Source: Nocardia lijiangensis NBRC 108240
GTDB lineage: Bacteria; Actinomycetota; Actinomycetes; Mycobacteriales; Mycobacteriaceae
Assembly (NCBI RefSeq): GCF_001613045.1
Contig: NZ_BDBP01000046.1
Location: forward strand, 1 to 64,000
DNA length: 64,000 bases
Direction of reading: 5' to 3'
How positions within the stretch are numbered: position 1 is the first letter of the stretch; each line of letters opens with the position of its first letter. Position numbers and translations under genes: made by a program. The notes below the pieces were generated by a model, which was not told the origin of the DNA, did no database searches, and worked only from the letters and a program-made list of their open reading frames with translations. Positions 16,067-24,410 of this stretch are shown piece by piece.

Positions 16067-16801
16067 ATGAGCAATCGCACCGCCATCGTCACGGGAGCCA
16101 GTTCCGGTATCGGGGAAGCCACCGCAAGGGAACTCGCCGCACAGGGCTATCACGTGTACGTCGGCGCGCGCAGGCTCGACCGGCTCCGCGCGCTGGCCGA
16201 CGAAATCGGCGGCACCGCACTGGAACTCGACGTCACGTCGGACGAGTCCGTCGCGGCGTTCACCGAGGCGGTGCCGACCGCCGACGTGCTGGTCAACAAC
16301 GCGGGCGGCGCGAAAGGCCTTGCGCCGGTGAGCGAGGCCGATCTCGACGACTGGCGCTGGATGTGGGAGACCAACGTGCTCGGCACCCTGCGCGTGACGA
16401 AGGCGTTGCTGCCCAAGCTGATCGCGTCCGGCGACGGCCTGATCGTCACCATCACCTCGGTCGCCGCGTTCCACGCCTACGACAACGGTTCTGGCTACAC
16501 CTCGGCAAAACACGCCCAGGCCGTGCTGCACCGCACCCTGCGCGGCGAACTGCTCGGCAAGCCGGTGCGGCTCACCGAGATCGCGCCCGGCGCGGTGGAG
16601 ACGGAGTTCTCCCTGGTGCGTTTCGACGGTGATGCGGAGCGGGCGGCGAAGGTGTACGAGGGGATCGATCCACTGGTGGCCGCGGATATCGCCGAGATCG
16701 TGGGATTCGTGGCCTCGCGGCCGCCGCACGTCAATCTGGACCAGATCATCGTCAAGCCGCGCGACCAGGCCGATCCGGGACGGTTCGCGCGGCGCTCCTG
16801 A
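16067..16801 (+). CDS. Short-chain dehydrogenase/reductase (Rv0484c-like)
   Basis: A classical SDR of 244 aa with cofactor motif VTGASSGIGEA, NNAGGAKGL, the Ser in TITSVAAF and catalytic YTSAK. RTLRGELLGKPVRLTEIAPGAVETEFSLVRFDGD is nearly the same as in the mycobacterial protein next to lprQ/murB. The substrate is unknown; these enzymes resemble YdfG-type 3-hydroxy acid dehydrogenases. The start is ATG 16067 (MSNRTA). The ATG at 16049 has a better-looking GGAGGGGAGG upstream, but that stretch belongs to the dispersed repeat, so I treat it as chance. Confidence 0.9.
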   Translation: MSNRTAIVTGASSGIGEATARELAAQGYHVYVGARRLDRLRALADEIGGTALELDVTSDESVAAFTEAVPTADVLVNNAGGAKGLAPVSEADLDDWRWMWETNVLGTLRVTKALLPKLIASGDGLIVTITSVAAFHAYDNGSGYTSAKHAQAVLHRTLRGELLGKPVRLTEIAPGAVETEFSLVRFDGDAERAAKVYEGIDPLVAADIAEIVGFVASRPPHVNLDQIIVKPRDQADPGRFARRS

Positions 16802-16808
16802 GCCGGCG

Positions 16809-16855
16809 GAAAGCCAGCGGGCGACCCGCTGAGCCGGGTCACCCGCAGGGCTTTC
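16809..16855 (+). terminator. Terminator hairpin after the SDR gene
   Basis: A long imperfect stem (GAAAGCC...GGGCGACCC pairing with GGGTCACCC...GGGCTTTC) lies 8 bp after the SDR stop. No other feature is seen before mscL. Confidence 0.7.
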
Positions 16856-17026
16856 GCGGTCGGTTCGACCCGCAAGCTACGGCGGCCGACCGCGATTCCA
16901 TGGTGTCCGTATTGCCGAAAATCCCGAGCAGATTATTTGCTGTGAATTCGCCGAGTTGCGGAGACGCCGTTAGCATCGGATTGTTTTTCTGAAACTCGGC
17001 TACACCAGATTGGAGTTGTACGACTC

Positions 17027-17488
17027 ATGCTCAAGGGCTTCAAAGAGTTCCTGATGCGCGGCAATGTCATCGACCTCGCCGTGGCGGTCGTGATGGGCAC
17101 CGCGTTCACGGCGGTGGTGACCGCGGTGACCAAGGGCGTCGTCAACCCATTGCTCGCCGTTTTCGGCAGCGCCAACGAACTGGGCCTCGGCTTCCACCTG
17201 GTGCCGAGCAAGCCCGCCACCTTCATCGCCGTCGGCCCGATCGTCACCGCGATCATCGACTTCGCGATGATCGCCGCGGTCCTCTACTTCGTGCTCATCC
17301 TGCCGATGAAGACCCTGAAGAACCGGTTCGGCACCACCAAGGCGTCCGAGCCCACCGAAACCGAACTGCTCATCGAGATCCGCGACCTGCTCGCCAAGCA
17401 GAGCGCCGACGCTCGCGCCGCGAACAACGCCGAAACCCTCGCCAAGCTCGACCGGGTCGACCCCACCCTCGGCAGCTCGCACCGGTAA
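17027..17488 (+). CDS. mscL: Large-conductance mechanosensitive channel
   Basis: A homopentameric osmotic safety valve of 153 aa in the cytoplasmic membrane. It opens MLKGFKEFLMRGNVIDLAVAVVMGTAF, the highly conserved N-terminal helix and first transmembrane segment. The second transmembrane segment is FAMIAAVLYFVLILPM (about residues 73-90), followed by the cytoplasmic helix with TETELLIEIRDLL. The length is normal for actinobacterial MscL. A TGGAG site precedes the ATG. It is convergent with the L,D-transpeptidase gene; the 73-bp gap carries a GGAGGTCCGCC direct repeat but no clear terminator. Confidence 0.95.
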   Translation: MLKGFKEFLMRGNVIDLAVAVVMGTAFTAVVTAVTKGVVNPLLAVFGSANELGLGFHLVPSKPATFIAVGPIVTAIIDFAMIAAVLYFVLILPMKTLKNRFGTTKASEPTETELLIEIRDLLAKQSADARAANNAETLAKLDRVDPTLGSSHR

Positions 17489-17561
17489 GGGCCCTGGAGG
17501 TCCGCCCGGTAGGCGCGGCTGGACTGGTTCCGTCCGGCCCGCAGCGAAAGCGGAGGTCCGC

Positions 17562-18791
17562 CTAGCGAGGCGGGCCGGGCGTGACCGGGGTGGCGGAGAC
17601 GACCGGGGCCGCGGAACCATCGAGGGCCGACATGGTCTTCCAGGTGTCCCAGTCGATGGTCCAGTCGTAGAGGTCGCCGTCGGCGGCGGACAGGGCGATC
17701 GAGGTGCCGGTGACCTCGACCGGGTCGCCGTAGAGCGCGGTCGGGAAGAACGCCTGGGCGTCGCCCGGCGACAGGTTGATGCAGCCGTTGGTGACGTTCG
17801 CCGAGCCCTGCGCCGACAGGGATTCCGGGTTGGCGTGGATGAATTCGCCGTTGTTGGAGATTCGCACGGCCCAGCGCTCCCGGACGTTGGTGTAGTACGG
17901 CGGATTCGACATCAGGAAGTCCTCGTACTTCTCGGTGACCACGTGCACGCCTGAGCGCGTGACGTTGCGCGGCTCGTTGCCCTCGCCGTAGCTCACCGCG
18001 AAGTCGAAGATGGTCTGCCCGTCGCGCACCACCCGCATGCGATGGCTCGGCGCGTTGGCCTCGACGATCTGGCTGCGGCCGATGCGGAAATCCGAGGTGA
18101 GGTCGGAGTAGCCGTAGTTGCCGCCGCCCAAGTCCAGCCCGTAGAGCTCGGCCGCGACGTGCACGGTGGTGCCTGGCGTCCAGTACTGCTTCGGCCGCCA
18201 GTGCAGGCGCGAGCCGCCGTTGTCGTCGGGGAACCAGGCCCAGGCGCCCTCGGTGGGCGGATCGGTGGTGACGGTCAGTGCCTTCTCCACCGCGGCCTTG
18301 TTCGTCACCGGGGACTTGAACTGGAGGATGATCGGCGCGCCGATGCCGACCTCCTGGCCATCGCCGATATTGACCGTCGCCGGGACGATGCTCTTCGGAG
18401 TCAGCGTGTGGAAGGAGCCGTCGATCGGGACCGGCTTGCCGTCGACGCCGACCGCGGTGCCCGACCAGCTGTAGGTGGCGTCGTAGCCGAGCGGTTCGGT
18501 GATGCGGAAGGTGCGCTTGTCCTGGCTCAGCTCGCCCTGCACCTGCTTGCCCGCCGCATTGGTGAGCGCGACCTGGGCGATGGTTCCGTCGGCGACCGCC
18601 ACGGAGACGGGCGCGACCGGGTTGACGTCCTCGGCGTCGTCGGCGGGGGTCATGGTCACTTCGGCCACCGAATCGGGCGTGCCACCGGGCTTGTCGTCGC
18701 CGGCGGAGCACCCCGCCACCAGGGCGATCACGACGAGCAGCACGGCCGACACGACGGCCACCGGTCGGCGAATCACTGGACGCTTGCTCAC
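17562..18791 (-). CDS. lprQ: L,D-transpeptidase lipoprotein (LprQ/LdtMt5-like)
   Basis: A protein of 409 aa that forms 3-3 cross-links in peptidoglycan. Residues 1-28 form a lipoprotein signal with the lipobox LVAGC (Cys 28). Ig-like domains follow (MTPADDAEDVNPVAPVSV onward) and then the YkuD catalytic domain with GVHVVTEKYEDF, FIHANPESL (H319) and VTNGCINLSP (catalytic C337). The residue before GC is Asn, where most L,D-transpeptidases have His (SHGC). The C-terminus ends in a Trp-rich DLYDWTIDWDTW motif and a Pro-rich tail, as in LdtMt5. It is followed on the same strand by no gene, and its neighbour murB lies upstream, so both act on the wall. Confidence 0.9.
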   Translation of the reverse strand: MSKRPVIRRPVAVVSAVLLVVIALVAGCSAGDDKPGGTPDSVAEVTMTPADDAEDVNPVAPVSVAVADGTIAQVALTNAAGKQVQGELSQDKRTFRITEPLGYDATYSWSGTAVGVDGKPVPIDGSFHTLTPKSIVPATVNIGDGQEVGIGAPIILQFKSPVTNKAAVEKALTVTTDPPTEGAWAWFPDDNGGSRLHWRPKQYWTPGTTVHVAAELYGLDLGGGNYGYSDLTSDFRIGRSQIVEANAPSHRMRVVRDGQTIFDFAVSYGEGNEPRNVTRSGVHVVTEKYEDFLMSNPPYYTNVRERWAVRISNNGEFIHANPESLSAQGSANVTNGCINLSPGDAQAFFPTALYGDPVEVTGTSIALSAADGDLYDWTIDWDTWKTMSALDGSAAPVVSATPVTPGPPR

Positions 18792-18827
18792 CGCATCGAA
18801 TCTACGCGTGGCGAACGGCCCGTCCGA

Positions 18828-19934
18828 TCAGAGCGTGACGCCGACCGTGACGGGTTCGGGTTCGAGCCGGATGCCGAAACGCTCGGCCACGCCGTCGCGC
18901 ACGATGCGGGCCAGCGCCGCCAGGTCCGCCGCGGTCGCGGCGCCGCGATTCGTCAGGGCCAGCGTGTGTTTCGTGGAGAGCCGAGCCGCGGCATCGGGGC
19001 CGGGGAAGCCTTTGGCGAAGCCCGCCCGTTCGATCAGCCAGCCCGCGGAGAATTTCACGCCGTCCTCGGCCGGATAGGTGGGAATCGTGACCTCACCCAC
19101 ACGGGCCGTGATCGCGGCACGCACCTCGGGCACCCGCGCGTGCGGGACCACCGGGTTGGTGAAGAACGAGCCCGCGCTCCAGGTGTCGTGATCGGCGGCG
19201 TCGAGCACCATGCCCTTGCCCGCGCGCAGGCGCAGCACCGCCTCCCGCACCGACGCGGCGGTCCTGGTCTCGCCTTCCGCGGCCTCCAGCACCCTGGTCA
19301 GTTCGCCGTAGCGCAGCGGTGCGCTCGTTCCGCCCGCGTTCAGTGCGAAATCCACTTCGAGCACGACCGCGTCGTCGCGGTGCTTGAGCACGCTGGTGCG
19401 GTAGCCGAAGCCCAGTTCGGCGGGCTCCGCCCAGCGGATCTCGCCGCTCGCCCGATCCAGCAGCCGCACCCGGCGCAGCAGATCGGCCACCTCGACGCCG
19501 TAGGCGCCCACGTTCTGCACCGGCGTCGCGCCCGCGGAACCCGGTATGCCGGACAGGCATTCGAGACCGCCCAGGTCGGCCGCCACGGTCGCGGCGACCA
19601 CCGCGTCCCAGTTCGCGCCCGCTTCGGCGACGACGCCGTCCCCGTCGATACGGACGCCCTCGGTCGCGATCCGCACCACCACGCCGTCGAACCCGTCGTC
19701 GCCGATGAGCAGGTTCGAGCCGCCCGCAAGCAGCAGCAGCGGAATGCCCGCCGCGTCCAGCGCGCGCACCGTCGCCACCAGGGACTGCGTCGAGGCGCAC
19801 TCGGCGACGAGCGCGGGACCGCCGACCCGTAGCGTGGTCAGCTCGGCAAGCCGCACCGCGTCGCGCACCAGCGCGCCGGTATCGGCCAGCACGTCGCGCA
19901 CCTGATCGGTCGCCACCACACGTGAAGTTCGCAC
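18828..19934 (-). CDS. murB: UDP-N-acetylenolpyruvoylglucosamine reductase
   Basis: An FAD enzyme of 368 aa for the second committed step of peptidoglycan synthesis (UDP-MurNAc formation, NADPH-dependent). Seen: TTLRVGGPA, the FAD loop LLAGGSNLLIGDDGF, GLECLSGIPGSAGATPVQNVGAYGVEV, FGYRTSVLKH, the catalytic Ser in SAGSFFTNPVV, and LSTKHTLALTNRG. The length fits type I MurB. The GTG at 19934 is preferred over the longer ORF because it leaves a normal N-terminus and a 25-bp divergent promoter with the DUF2505 gene. It reads toward lprQ with 36 bp between them, so the two may be an operon. Confidence 0.95.
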   Translation of the reverse strand: MRTSRVVATDQVRDVLADTGALVRDAVRLAELTTLRVGGPALVAECASTQSLVATVRALDAAGIPLLLLAGGSNLLIGDDGFDGVVVRIATEGVRIDGDGVVAEAGANWDAVVAATVAADLGGLECLSGIPGSAGATPVQNVGAYGVEVADLLRRVRLLDRASGEIRWAEPAELGFGYRTSVLKHRDDAVVLEVDFALNAGGTSAPLRYGELTRVLEAAEGETRTAASVREAVLRLRAGKGMVLDAADHDTWSAGSFFTNPVVPHARVPEVRAAITARVGEVTIPTYPAEDGVKFSAGWLIERAGFAKGFPGPDAAARLSTKHTLALTNRGAATAADLAALARIVRDGVAERFGIRLEPEPVTVGVTL

Positions 19935-19959
19935 GCTCCAGACGGTAGCGTGTCCAACC

Positions 19960-20445
19960 ATGGCTACACCCCTGGCGTTCACGGCCCGCTACTCCCACTC
20001 GGTCGCCGCCGTGCGCGCGGCCTTCGCCGACGAGCTGTACTGGAAGGACCGTATCGCCGAGGTCGGCGGGCCGAACGCCCGCCTCGAGTCGGTCACCGCG
20101 CAGGGCGACCAGGTGCGCGTCGAGATGGTGCAGGCCATCGCCGCCGAACAGCTGCCGCCGGCCATCACCGCCGTGCGCCCCGGCGACCTGATCATCCCGC
20201 GCACCGAGAACTGGACCGGCGACACCGCCGACTTCGACGTCCGCGTCGAGGGCGCCCCCGCCACCATCCGCGGCACCGTCACCCTGACCGGCGACGACGC
20301 CTCCAGCACCGCCACCGTCGAAGGCACCATCGAAGTCAAGGTCCCCCTCTTCGGCGCCAAGATCGAATCCGCCATCCAGGAGCGCCTCACCGAACTCCTC
20401 CAGTCGGAAGAAGAGTTCACCAACATCTGGCTCACCCAGCACTGA
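19960..20445 (+). CDS. DUF2505 domain protein (Rv0481c-like)
   Basis: A soluble protein of 161 aa: AFTARYSHSVAAVRAAFADELYWKDRIAEVG opens the domain and GTIEVKVPLFGAKIESAIQERLTELLQSEEEFTNIWL closes it. The fold is of the START-like/SRPBCC kind, so binding of a hydrophobic ligand is a possibility, but the function is unknown. It is divergent from murB, as in mycobacteria. A TAGCGT hexamer about 12 bp before the ATG suggests a leaderless message. A second DUF2505 gene lies 380 bp downstream. Confidence 0.88.
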   Translation: MATPLAFTARYSHSVAAVRAAFADELYWKDRIAEVGGPNARLESVTAQGDQVRVEMVQAIAAEQLPPAITAVRPGDLIIPRTENWTGDTADFDVRVEGAPATIRGTVTLTGDDASSTATVEGTIEVKVPLFGAKIESAIQERLTELLQSEEEFTNIWLTQH

Positions 20446-20610
20446 CAGTCGCCGGGCGACAGTCGTCCGCAGGACATCGCCACCGCCCATGCCGTCAGCA
20501 CGGCCAAGCGTCTCGACCGGCCGGTGTTGACGCTCGAGTCGTCGCGCTGGCAGCCGATCGATCAGAAACTGCCGTGGCAGGTGCCGATTGTCGAGTTGAA
20601 GGAACCCTGA
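20446..20610 (+). pseudogene. PIN-domain (VapC-like) protein, C-terminal remnant
   Basis: An open frame without a start, directly after the DUF2505 stop, reads DIATAHAVSTAKRLDRPVLT and then ESSRWQPIDQKLPWQVPIVE before a stop at 20608. This looks like the end of a PIN-domain protein (a helix with alternating Ala/Thr, then a strand of the form RPVLT and the end of the domain). It has no N-terminal half and no ribosome-binding site, so it is read as a relic. The family call is by pattern only. Confidence 0.4.
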
Positions 20611-20690
20611 GGACGCAGGGCGCAGCGCGACCAATCCAACGCATCATCCGCGCACTCCCAGCCACCCCGAGGGCGAGTCTTACGAGCCCG

Positions 20691-20781
20691 TTCGCGGCCG
20701 TCTCGCTTCCGAGCGGTCGAAGCGCATGCGACGCAGTCGCGAGTCTCGACCGCTCGGAAGCGAGACATGAAGGGCCGCGAA
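20691..20781. repeat. Long inverted repeat (30-bp arms) before the second DUF2505 gene
   Basis: The left arm 20691-20720 pairs with two blocks on the right: 21 bp perfectly at 20746-20766, and, after a 6-nt bulge, 9 bp at 20773-20781. The 25-nt loop contains a GCGCATGCG motif. It stands 44 bp upstream of the second DUF2505 gene. Confidence 0.8.
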
Positions 20782-20824
20782 CCCGCGCGCGCCAGCGCGC
20801 CAACAACTCAGTACCCTTTCCCGA

Positions 20825-21346
20825 ATGGCACGCCGACTGGACTACTCCGCCCGCTACCCGTTGCACACCACCAAGGAGCTGTACGAGGCGCTGTCGACCC
20901 GTCGGTACTGGGAGGCGCGGGTCGCGGAGATGCGGAAGTACACACCGGACAACGAGGTGGTCAGCCACGAGGTGAGCGATTCGGGGATCGAGGTTGTGTT
21001 GCATCACACCTTGCCGCGCGAGATGCTGCCGGAGATCGCGCAGACGGTGATGCGCAAGGACATGATCATCACCCGCAAGGAGAGCTGGGGCCCGTACGTG
21101 GGCGAGGAGACCGTCGGCAAGTACTCGGCGTCGATTCCGGCCGGGCCGGGCAGCCTGGGCGGCATCGTCAAACTCTTCCCCACCGAGACCGGCTGCACCA
21201 TGCGGTACTCCTCTGAGGCGAAGGTGTTCATTCCGATGGTTGGTCCGCGCCTGGAGCAGTTGATGCTGGTGAACCTCGTCGATCTGTTCCGCGGCGAGGC
21301 CGAGGAAACGGTGAAGTGGCTGGAAGAGCGAAACCCGACCAGCTGA
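20825..21346 (+). CDS. DUF2505 domain protein, second copy
   Basis: A protein of 173 aa: RLDYSARYPLHTTKELYEALSTRRYWEARVAEM aligns with the start of the gene at 19960, and FIPMVGPRLEQLMLVNLVDLFRGEAEETVKWL with its end. The two are paralogues with clear divergence. The function is unknown. The ATG at 20825 has no clear Shine-Dalgarno sequence. The methyltransferase gene downstream starts inside its last 31 bases, so the two are co-transcribed. The long inverted repeat in front may matter for mRNA structure or regulation. Confidence 0.88.
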   Translation: MARRLDYSARYPLHTTKELYEALSTRRYWEARVAEMRKYTPDNEVVSHEVSDSGIEVVLHHTLPREMLPEIAQTVMRKDMIITRKESWGPYVGEETVGKYSASIPAGPGSLGGIVKLFPTETGCTMRYSSEAKVFIPMVGPRLEQLMLVNLVDLFRGEAEETVKWLEERNPTS

Positions 21347-22116
21347 GCAGACCTATCGGCACGATCACCAGGGGGACCACCGGCGTCAACCGGCTGCGGC
21401 GCAGCGACCGCTGGCTGAGGCACGACGAGCTGGTCACCGCGCGCCTGTCGGCGGCGCCCGATCCGCTGGTGGTCGATCTCGGCTACGGCGCGAGCCCGTG
21501 GACCACCTTCGAGCTGGCGGCCAGGCTGCGCGCGGTGCGTTCGGATCTGCGGATGGTGGGTCTGGAGATCGATCCGGAGCGGGTGGTGCCCGGCCGCAAC
21601 GGCGTCACCTTCGCCAGGGGCGGTTTCGAACTGGCCGGTCTGCGTCCCGTGTTGGTGCGCGCGTTCAACGTGCTGCGCCAGTATCCCGAGTCGGCGGTGC
21701 CGGACGCCTGGTCGACCATTCTGTCCGCGATGGCGCCCGACGGCCTGCTCGTCGACGGCACGTGTGACGAACTGGGCCGCCGGTCCGCCTGGGTGCTGCT
21801 GGACCGCACCGGCCCGCTGTCGCTGACGCTGGCGTGGGATCCGTTCACGGTGGAGCGCCCTTCCGATATCGCCGAGCGGCTGCCGAAGGCGCTCATTCAC
21901 CGCAATGTGCCCGGCGAACCGATCCACGCCTTGCTCCTCGCCGCCGATCGCGCGTGGGCGCACGCCGCGCCGCTCGCGCCGTTCGGGCCACGGGTGCGCT
22001 GGCGCTCCGCCGCGGAACAGCTACGCGCGCAGGGTTTTCCGGTGCGCGAGTACCGCAGGCGCATGCGTGACTGCGTGCTGTCGGTCCCGTGGTCGCTGGT
22101 CGCGCCCCGTCAGTGA
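21316..22116 (+). CDS. Class I SAM-dependent methyltransferase-like protein
   Basis: A protein of 266 aa. TRGTTGVNRLRRSDRWL precedes a SAM-binding motif I (PLVVDLGYGASPWTTFELA), with MVGLEIDPERV as the acidic loop at the end of strand 2. The rest (WSTILSAMAPDGLLVDGTCDELG, ALIHRNVPGEPIHALL) does not name a substrate. The GTG at 21316 overlaps the DUF2505 gene by 31 nt; a start nearer the TRGTT motif would need an unusual codon. It ends 7 bp inside the convergent gene at 22110. The substrate is unknown. Confidence 0.75.
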   Translation: MAGRAKPDQLSRPIGTITRGTTGVNRLRRSDRWLRHDELVTARLSAAPDPLVVDLGYGASPWTTFELAARLRAVRSDLRMVGLEIDPERVVPGRNGVTFARGGFELAGLRPVLVRAFNVLRQYPESAVPDAWSTILSAMAPDGLLVDGTCDELGRRSAWVLLDRTGPLSLTLAWDPFTVERPSDIAERLPKALIHRNVPGEPIHALLLAADRAWAHAAPLAPFGPRVRWRSAAEQLRAQGFPVREYRRRMRDCVLSVPWSLVAPRQ

Positions 22117-23606
22117 TCGCGTTCGGTCCGGTGCAGCAGTCCGCGCAGGTGCCCGGTGGCGATCGCGATGGGCAGGAGCGAGCGCGGCTCGAACGGCAGC
22201 CGCCACAGCCCGCCGTGTGCCGCGCCCGCCGCGAACAGCGATTCCGGGTTCGGATCGGCCGGGGCCGGGTCGTTGAGGTCGGCGACCAGCTTGGCGGCGA
22301 GCAGCGTGCGGGCGGTGCCGGGTTCGAAGATCTCCATGCCGAAGCGGTGTGCGCTGCGGTAGGCGGCGGTCAGTGAGCGCTGGGCCCGCACCCCGCGGGT
22401 CCAGGTCGGCGGCGCGACGGTGTAGGAGACCGTGTGGCCCGCGGCTCTGGCAGAGATCGCGCGCCAGCGCAGGATCCGCTGGGCGAGTGCGTGATTGGGT
22501 CCCTGGAACGGGAAAAGCGCGTTGGCGACCGACCAGTGCGCGCCCGCGGCGTCGGTGATCACGGTCTGGTAGTTCGGCTGATAGAGCGCGGACCGGGTCA
22601 GCACGCGCAGCAGGTCTTGGCCGAGGCCGCGCGGCCCGCGCTCACGCAGACGCGAATGCGCTTGCGCGAATACCGATTCCGGCACCGCATAGCAGTCCGT
22701 CGGTGAACCGACACCGGCCAGCGCGGTATCGGGACGTGCGGTGAGCAGATCGTCGGCCAGCAGATCGAGGGCGACGGCGAGCCGGACACCGCCGGGACCG
22801 CGGCGCGTCACGTACCCGCCGAACACCGGAAAACTCTCGCTGCCCAGCTGTTCCCGGATCCAGTGCACGAGGGCGGGGAACTGGGTGGTGACATCGGCGC
22901 CCGGCTGCCCGTCGATCAGCGGATAGCGCAGCACGCCGGCGCCCGCTTCGGCCTCCCGCACCAGCTCGCGCCAGCGCGCGGGTCCCGGCCGCGCCACGGC
23001 GAGCACGTCGGCGCCCCAGCGCAGCAGTGGGCGCAGCGGCGTCAGCTCGCCCGCGCCCGCGATCACGACCCGAAACCCCGGCAGCGCCAACCACTCCGGA
23101 TGATCGATCACCCGCTCCACCGCCGCCGCGAAGCCGGGTTCCACGATGCCGCGCTGCCGCCACTCGGTGAGGCTGCGTTGCAGCGCCTCCTCGGCCAGGA
23201 CGCCGCCGCGGAACGGAACCTCCAGGCGACGAACGGTTTTCCCAGCGCCGCGCGCGGTGGCCGTGTCGGGCCCGTTGTTCGGGGCTACCGATCCGATTTC
23301 CACGCCGCGCAACGGTTCCACGGTGCACCCCGTGACGAACCGCAGCAGATTCCGTGCGGCCCGCAGACCCTCGCCCGCGATGCCCACCGACGCGTCGGGC
23401 GCGCTCGCCGCGAGCGCGGTCATCCCGCGAAACACCGAGCGGTACTGGCGTGACCAGTCACGGCAGGTCTCCACCCATTGCGCGAGGTCGGCGTCGTAGC
23501 GGCGCACGGCGTCGGCGACCACGGCGGTGGCGAACATGTCACCGACCCGCTCGGGCGCGCCGGACGGAAAGACGAGATCCCACCTACCCGCACCTACCGA
23601 CCCCAT
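22110..23606 (-). CDS. Conserved protein of unknown function with a Rossmann-like motif
   Basis: A protein of 498 aa that I do not recognise by name. Residues 178-200 hold a dinucleotide-binding-like motif, FRVVIAGAGELTPLRPLL, followed by VLAVARPGPARWRELV at the next strand, which is what a nucleotide-binding Rossmann fold would show. Other features are WVETCRDWSRQYRSV near the N-terminus and a Trp/Tyr-rich stretch (HTVSYTVAPPTWTRGVRAQRS) near residue 420. No signal or membrane segment. The last 7 bp overlap the convergent methyltransferase gene. An oxidoreductase role is only a guess. Confidence 0.65.
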   Translation of the reverse strand: MGSVGAGRWDLVFPSGAPERVGDMFATAVVADAVRRYDADLAQWVETCRDWSRQYRSVFRGMTALAASAPDASVGIAGEGLRAARNLLRFVTGCTVEPLRGVEIGSVAPNNGPDTATARGAGKTVRRLEVPFRGGVLAEEALQRSLTEWRQRGIVEPGFAAAVERVIDHPEWLALPGFRVVIAGAGELTPLRPLLRWGADVLAVARPGPARWRELVREAEAGAGVLRYPLIDGQPGADVTTQFPALVHWIREQLGSESFPVFGGYVTRRGPGGVRLAVALDLLADDLLTARPDTALAGVGSPTDCYAVPESVFAQAHSRLRERGPRGLGQDLLRVLTRSALYQPNYQTVITDAAGAHWSVANALFPFQGPNHALAQRILRWRAISARAAGHTVSYTVAPPTWTRGVRAQRSLTAAYRSAHRFGMEIFEPGTARTLLAAKLVADLNDPAPADPNPESLFAAGAAHGGLWRLPFEPRSLLPIAIATGHLRGLLHRTERDH

Positions 23607-23702
23607 GTTCAGTCACCCTGCCACGATTACGCGCCCGGCAAAACCGGACGGTCCCGGAATTCATAGCCGGACCGGATGATCACGGCCGCACCCACCCGCG
23701 CC

Positions 23703-24311
23703 TCACAGCCCCGTCAGCGCGCGGTGCACCCTGGCCGCGGCCCTGGGCGGCAGACGCACGCTGGCCGAACGGATTTCCGCGCCCGCGCATCGGCGGATGG
23801 CGACCGCGTCGCCGACCACCTCGTCCAGCGCGGACTGCCCGATATCGGCCTCGGCGAGGTCGAGCACGGTGCGCACCGGCGTCGTCACCAGGAACGCGCC
23901 CGCCGATTCCACGTCCGAGCCGATCAGCGGACGGCGCAGCACCACGAGTCGCGGGGTCACCGGCGGGCGTCCCGCACCCACCGACAGGTGCAGGAAGCGC
24001 GGACGCAACCGGCCCATGCCGTGCAACTCGGCCGCGCTCTGGTGCGAGACGGCGGCGGCGCCGTCAAACCAGGCGGCCCACATCGCGTATTCGTCGAGCG
24101 GTCCCTCCGGCCATTCGGTCAGCCGCAGCATCCCGACACCGGCTCTGGTCACCGATCCGTCCCCCAGCCCCGCCCGCACCTTGGACTCGCATCCCGTGCG
24201 CAGTACCTGTCGGGTGGTGAAGAATCCGGCGTGCCGCCCGGCCAGCCTGCGCAGCACACGCCACCCTTGATCCACTGATTCGGGTGCGCGGCCCGCCGCA
24301 TCGCCAGCCAT
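23703..24311 (-). CDS. AbiEi-like / type IV toxin-antitoxin antitoxin domain protein
   Basis: A protein of 202 aa. The N-terminal half (GWRVLRRLAGRHAGFFTTRQVLRTG, then VTRAGVGMLRLTEWPEGPLDEYAMW) has the winged-helix pattern of AbiEi-type proteins, and DGAAAVSHQSAAELHGMGRL plus TTPVRTVLDLAEADI match the usual second domain. No AbiEii-type nucleotidyltransferase toxin lies next to it, so it is probably one of the many solitary actinobacterial members. The ATG at 24311 is divergent from the DUF2993 gene. TGTCACA occurs twice in a row (24336-24350) between them and could be a regulator site. Confidence 0.7.
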   Translation of the reverse strand: MAGDAAGRAPESVDQGWRVLRRLAGRHAGFFTTRQVLRTGCESKVRAGLGDGSVTRAGVGMLRLTEWPEGPLDEYAMWAAWFDGAAAVSHQSAAELHGMGRLRPRFLHLSVGAGRPPVTPRLVVLRRPLIGSDVESAGAFLVTTPVRTVLDLAEADIGQSALDEVVGDAVAIRRCAGAEIRSASVRLPPRAAARVHRALTGL

Positions 24312-24410
24312 GCAGACCAGGCTACGCTCGAATTCTGTGTCACATGTCACATTCGAGACCCTCAACGCGCCCACAGAGCGCGCACAGAAACGTCGTGAAG
24401 AATCTTCCGC

